From JACJWR01 sp963842975 (GTDB taxonomy: Bacteria; Actinomycetota; Actinomycetes; S36-B12; UBA10799): a DNA stretch of 64,000 nucleotides. The translations under genes were made by a program, and so were the position numbers. Under the pieces are notes generated by a model that did not search any database, was not told the DNA's origin, and was given only the letters and a program-made list of their open reading frames with translations. Positions 61,872 through 64,000 of this stretch are shown here, piece by piece (the stretch's first letter is position 1; each line of letters opens with the position of its first letter). The stretch is taken from contig CAWJIH010000013.1 of NCBI GenBank assembly GCA_963842975.1, forward strand, positions 92,052-156,051, given 5' to 3'.

Positions 61872-61972
61872 CCCGCCGCGCGCGCGCGCCGCGCCGGCGT
61901 GCCCGCCGCCGCCGCCGCGCGCGCGCCGCCGCCTCGCGCCACCGCGCCTGCGGCCGCACCGCCGCCGACCAG
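61872..61972. other. GC-rich low-complexity tract, left of the palindrome
   Basis: About 100 bp made almost only of CGCG, GCC and CCG runs, with no gene. A second tract of the same kind (62044-62135) lies on the other side of the palindrome. No coding pattern is seen in either; both are probably difficult to sequence. Confidence 0.7.
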
Positions 61973-62043
61973 GCAAAATCGACCAAGACACGCAAAATCG
62001 ACAGGATCTGGCAGTCGATTTTGCGTGTCTTGGTCGATTTTGC
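61973..62043. repeat. Perfect 30-bp inverted repeat with internal direct repeats
   Basis: Arms 61973-62002 and 62014-62043 are exact reverse complements, separated by 11 nt. Each arm has two copies of the unit CAAAATCGAC, 19 bp apart (one strand orientation per arm). It lies between the convergent permease and rsgA genes and could act as a bidirectional terminator, but its AT-rich units contrast with the GC-rich flanks, suggesting a mobile palindromic repeat. Confidence 0.85.
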
Positions 62044-62135
62044 GGCGGGGCGGCGGGCGGCTGACGGGCGGCGGGCGACGGGCGTCGGGCTGGCGGGCTA
62101 GCCGGACCCGCCCGCCGACCGGGGCGGGGCGCCGC

Positions 62136-63119
62136 TCAGCGGTCCTTGCGCTTCTTCGCCATCGCGGGCTTGTAGACCTGCTTCGTGCGCTTGCGTTCGA
62201 ACTGCCGCTGGGCATGCACATCCGATCGGCGCTGCGCCGCTTCGGCCTCCGCGGTGAGTCGCAGCCACTGCTCCAGCCGCGTCGCAGGCAGCGTGCCATC
62301 GTCCACCGCAGCGACGACCGCGCAGCCGGGTTCACCGCTGTGGGCGCAGTCCCGGAAGTGGCAATCGGCCGCCAGGGTGAGGACGTCCGCGAACTGGGCG
62401 TGCGTCAACGTGGCGTCTGGGGGCAGGCCGATCGCGCGAATCCCAGGGGTGTCGATGAGCCAACCTCCGGAGGGAAGTTCGACGAGGTGTCGGTCTGTGG
62501 TGGTGTGCCTGCCTTTGTGGTCACCTGCGCGGACGGCACCGACCTTGGCCACGGCACTTTGCGTCAAGGCGTTAGTCAGCGTCGATTTGCCGGATCCTGA
62601 TTCTCCGAGCAGCACCGAAGTCGCGGTTCCGAGCCGGTTTCGAAGTTCGTCCATGCCAGCGTTGGAGGCTGCAGACACGGTCAACACATCAATACCGGGG
62701 TTGTCGAGCATCGCCTGGCTCGCGATGCGATCCGGATCGGCCGCGACGTCTGATTTCGACAGCACCAGGACCGGTGTTGCCTCGCAGTCCCAAGCCAGCG
62801 CCGCGGCGCGTTGTATTCGACCCGCCTTCAATGGGCGGTCGAGTCCGCAGACGATTGCGACGAGGTCCACATTCGCGGCCAATAGTTGCTCGCCGCCGGC
62901 CGGATCGGCACGACGCAGCACGTTGCGCCGCTCGACAACTTCGGCGACCCGGTCTGCGGCGGGCCCGATGAGTACCCGGTCGCCCACGATCGGTTGCGGC
63001 CATACCGACTTGGGCACTGGCAGCAATCCCTCGCGGCCCACGAGGGCGACCTGGTCGGCAGCCACAGCGCTCACCAGCCAACTCCTGCTGGCATCTGTGG
63101 TGGCCGACGCAGTCACCAC
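62136..63119 (-). CDS. rsgA: RsgA, ribosome small-subunit-dependent GTPase
   Basis: 327 residues. RsgA helps late 30S maturation. Seen: N-terminal OB-like region, the circularly permuted GTPase order with G4 LSKSD first, then G1 GESGSGKST, DHKGRHTTTDRH (G2), G3 DTPG, and the zinc site CHFRDCAHSGEPGC. The C-terminus is very basic. The GTG at 63119 lies one base after the stop of the upstream membrane-protein gene. Confidence 0.95.
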   Translation of the reverse strand: MVTASATTDASRSWLVSAVAADQVALVGREGLLPVPKSVWPQPIVGDRVLIGPAADRVAEVVERRNVLRRADPAGGEQLLAANVDLVAIVCGLDRPLKAGRIQRAAALAWDCEATPVLVLSKSDVAADPDRIASQAMLDNPGIDVLTVSAASNAGMDELRNRLGTATSVLLGESGSGKSTLTNALTQSAVAKVGAVRAGDHKGRHTTTDRHLVELPSGGWLIDTPGIRAIGLPPDATLTHAQFADVLTLAADCHFRDCAHSGEPGCAVVAAVDDGTLPATRLEQWLRLTAEAEAAQRRSDVHAQRQFERKRTKQVYKPAMAKKRKDR

Positions 63120-63120
63120 C

Positions 63121-64000
63121 TCACGCCACCAAAGCGTCAGCGTCCGCCTCGGCGCCCTGATCCGAACGGGTGCCGGAAAGCAGCCGCCCAGCCGCAGCCA
63201 CGACGACGATTGCTAGGGCTGGCCACCAGCCCCAGGTCATCATGCTGGTGATGGTCAACACCACGACCAGGACTCCGGCCAGCACGAGGCCGCCGAGCAC
63301 ACCCCGCGCAGTGGTGGCCAGCGACACCGACGCCGCCGCCAGGCTGGTCGCGATCACTACCCAGTCCAGGCCGGGGTTCACCAGCGCGATCACCACCGCC
63401 GCTGCCGCTCCACCCGCGAGCAGTCGGACGCTTGCTGCCTCGGCGGTCGGGCGCAACCCGGCCAGCGCATTCGCCACTACCGCAGCGAAGAGCAATGTCA
63501 GCACCGCGAGCAGCACACCGGCGAGTCCGGGGAGGGCATCGATATTGGCCGGGACGACGAAGAACTGGACCGATGGGGCGACAACCGCACCACCGAAGAA
63601 CATCAGGAACCCGAACACGATGAGCAGCACCACGAGGAACACTCCACCGAGCACTCGCACGGGCGACCAGTCGCCGATTCGGTTGGAGGCGGCCAACGCC
63701 GCGTCCGCGGTCCCGAGCACGAGAAACGCGACCATCAGGCAGACGACGACCGCGAGCGGCAGGCCACTGGTGACGATGATGGGACTGACGGCCTGGCCGA
63801 TGTTGCCCAGCAGGAACCCAAGCGCAAGGCTGATCAGGATTGGCACGATGAGCAGCCATACGGCCAGCGAACTGATGCGCCCGCTCGATCTCGTGCCCTC
63901 GACCGCCACCAGCAGGCCCGTGACCACGGCGAGCACCACCACGAGCGTACGGGGATCGACCAGGCTGAGCAGGGAGAGCGTCTGGGCCGCCGCGATCAGC
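63121..64000 (-). CDS. Multi-spanning membrane protein, 5'-truncated by window edge
   Basis: At least 293 residues; the frame is open to the window end, so the start lies beyond it. Seen: about eight to nine hydrophobic segments (VVVLAVVTGLLVAV, AVWLLIVPILISLALGFLLG, LGGVFLVVLLIVFGFLMFFGG and more), no soluble domain, and an acidic C-terminus with Asp-Ala-Asp-Ala. I do not recognise the family. One base separates it from rsgA, so they probably share an mRNA. Confidence 0.7.
   Translation of the reverse strand, partial: LIAAAQTLSLLSLVDPRTLVVVLAVVTGLLVAVEGTRSSGRISSLAVWLLIVPILISLALGFLLGNIGQAVSPIIVTSGLPLAVVVCLMVAFLVLGTADAALAASNRIGDWSPVRVLGGVFLVVLLIVFGFLMFFGGAVVAPSVQFFVVPANIDALPGLAGVLLAVLTLLFAAVVANALAGLRPTAEAASVRLLAGGAAAAVVIALVNPGLDWVVIATSLAAASVSLATTARGVLGGLVLAGVLVVVLTITSMMTWGWWPALAIVVVAAAGRLLSGTRSDQGAEADADALVA

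Noticed and set aside
61899..62600. Open frames across the GC-rich gap and rsgA on the plus strand
   Set aside because: Made mainly of Arg/Ala/Pro/Gly repeats from CGCC runs and spanning the palindrome; no sign of selection for coding.

Overview
The window comes from a high-GC actinobacterium (Actinomycetia). Support: the conserved block clpS - DUF2017 - mec - cysO - cysM - murI - cyclic-nucleotide phosphodiesterase-like MBL - rph - rdgB, which follows the mycobacterial Rv1331-Rv1341 order; DUF3151, DUF3618 and DUF427 genes; a WS/DGAT acyltransferase; many GTG starts; and many genes with a TAnnnT -10 box 6-7 nt before the start codon and no Shine-Dalgarno sequence (probable leaderless mRNAs). 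I cannot name the genus. It is mostly chromosomal housekeeping sequence: no phage, CRISPR array, integrase or intact transposase was seen.

Layout. 1-4.6 kb: SbcCD nuclease and exonuclease III. 4.6-6.7 kb: polyphosphate kinase 2 and a divergent HAMP sensor. 6.7-11.2 kb: a minus-strand operon of an HATPase-GNAT fusion, an MFS exporter and an ATP-grasp enzyme, which is the least explained unit here. 11.4-14 kb: alpha/beta hydrolase and WS/DGAT. 14-16.6 kb: a sulfide/persulfide detoxification operon (rhodanese, persulfide dioxygenase-rhodanese fusion, TauE/SafE exporter) behind a CsoR/CstR-type palindrome. 16.7-26.8 kb: DUF3151, a lipoprotein, a FUSC protein, pyruvate phosphate dikinase, RpiA, and a FIST plus GGDEF-EAL signalling pair. 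26.8-38.7 kb: GH63-like glycosidase, Ser/Thr kinase, alcohol dehydrogenase, two SDRs with an SRPBCC protein, LemA and DUF2207, and a frameshifted class V aminotransferase.

38.7-45.9 kb: the conserved cysteine/murein/RNA block, ending in a tRNA-Leu(UAG). In this pathway CysM loads sulfur from the CysO thiocarboxylate onto O-phosphoserine and Mec releases cysteine. 46-52 kb: two small proteins, peroxiredoxin, a CbiMNQO-type Ni/Co ECF transporter behind a Nur-box-like palindrome, DUF3618, DUF427, superoxide dismutase and tRNA-Lys. 52-55.3 kb: oligoribonuclease and 5-oxoprolinase, with PxpA and PxpB fused in one chain plus PxpC. 55.5-61.9 kb: a two-component system divergent from an ABC transporter with two FtsX-type permeases. 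62-64 kb: a perfect 30-bp palindrome in GC-rich low-complexity sequence, RsgA and a truncated membrane protein.

Four conserved genes (class V aminotransferase, cysM, the response regulator and its kinase) each carry one apparent single-base insertion. This looks more like residual assembly indels than four independent pseudogenes, but raw reads would be needed to decide. The gaps between genes are all under 300 bases; the longest (61872-62135, 11243-11492 and 47362-47586) are described in the list.
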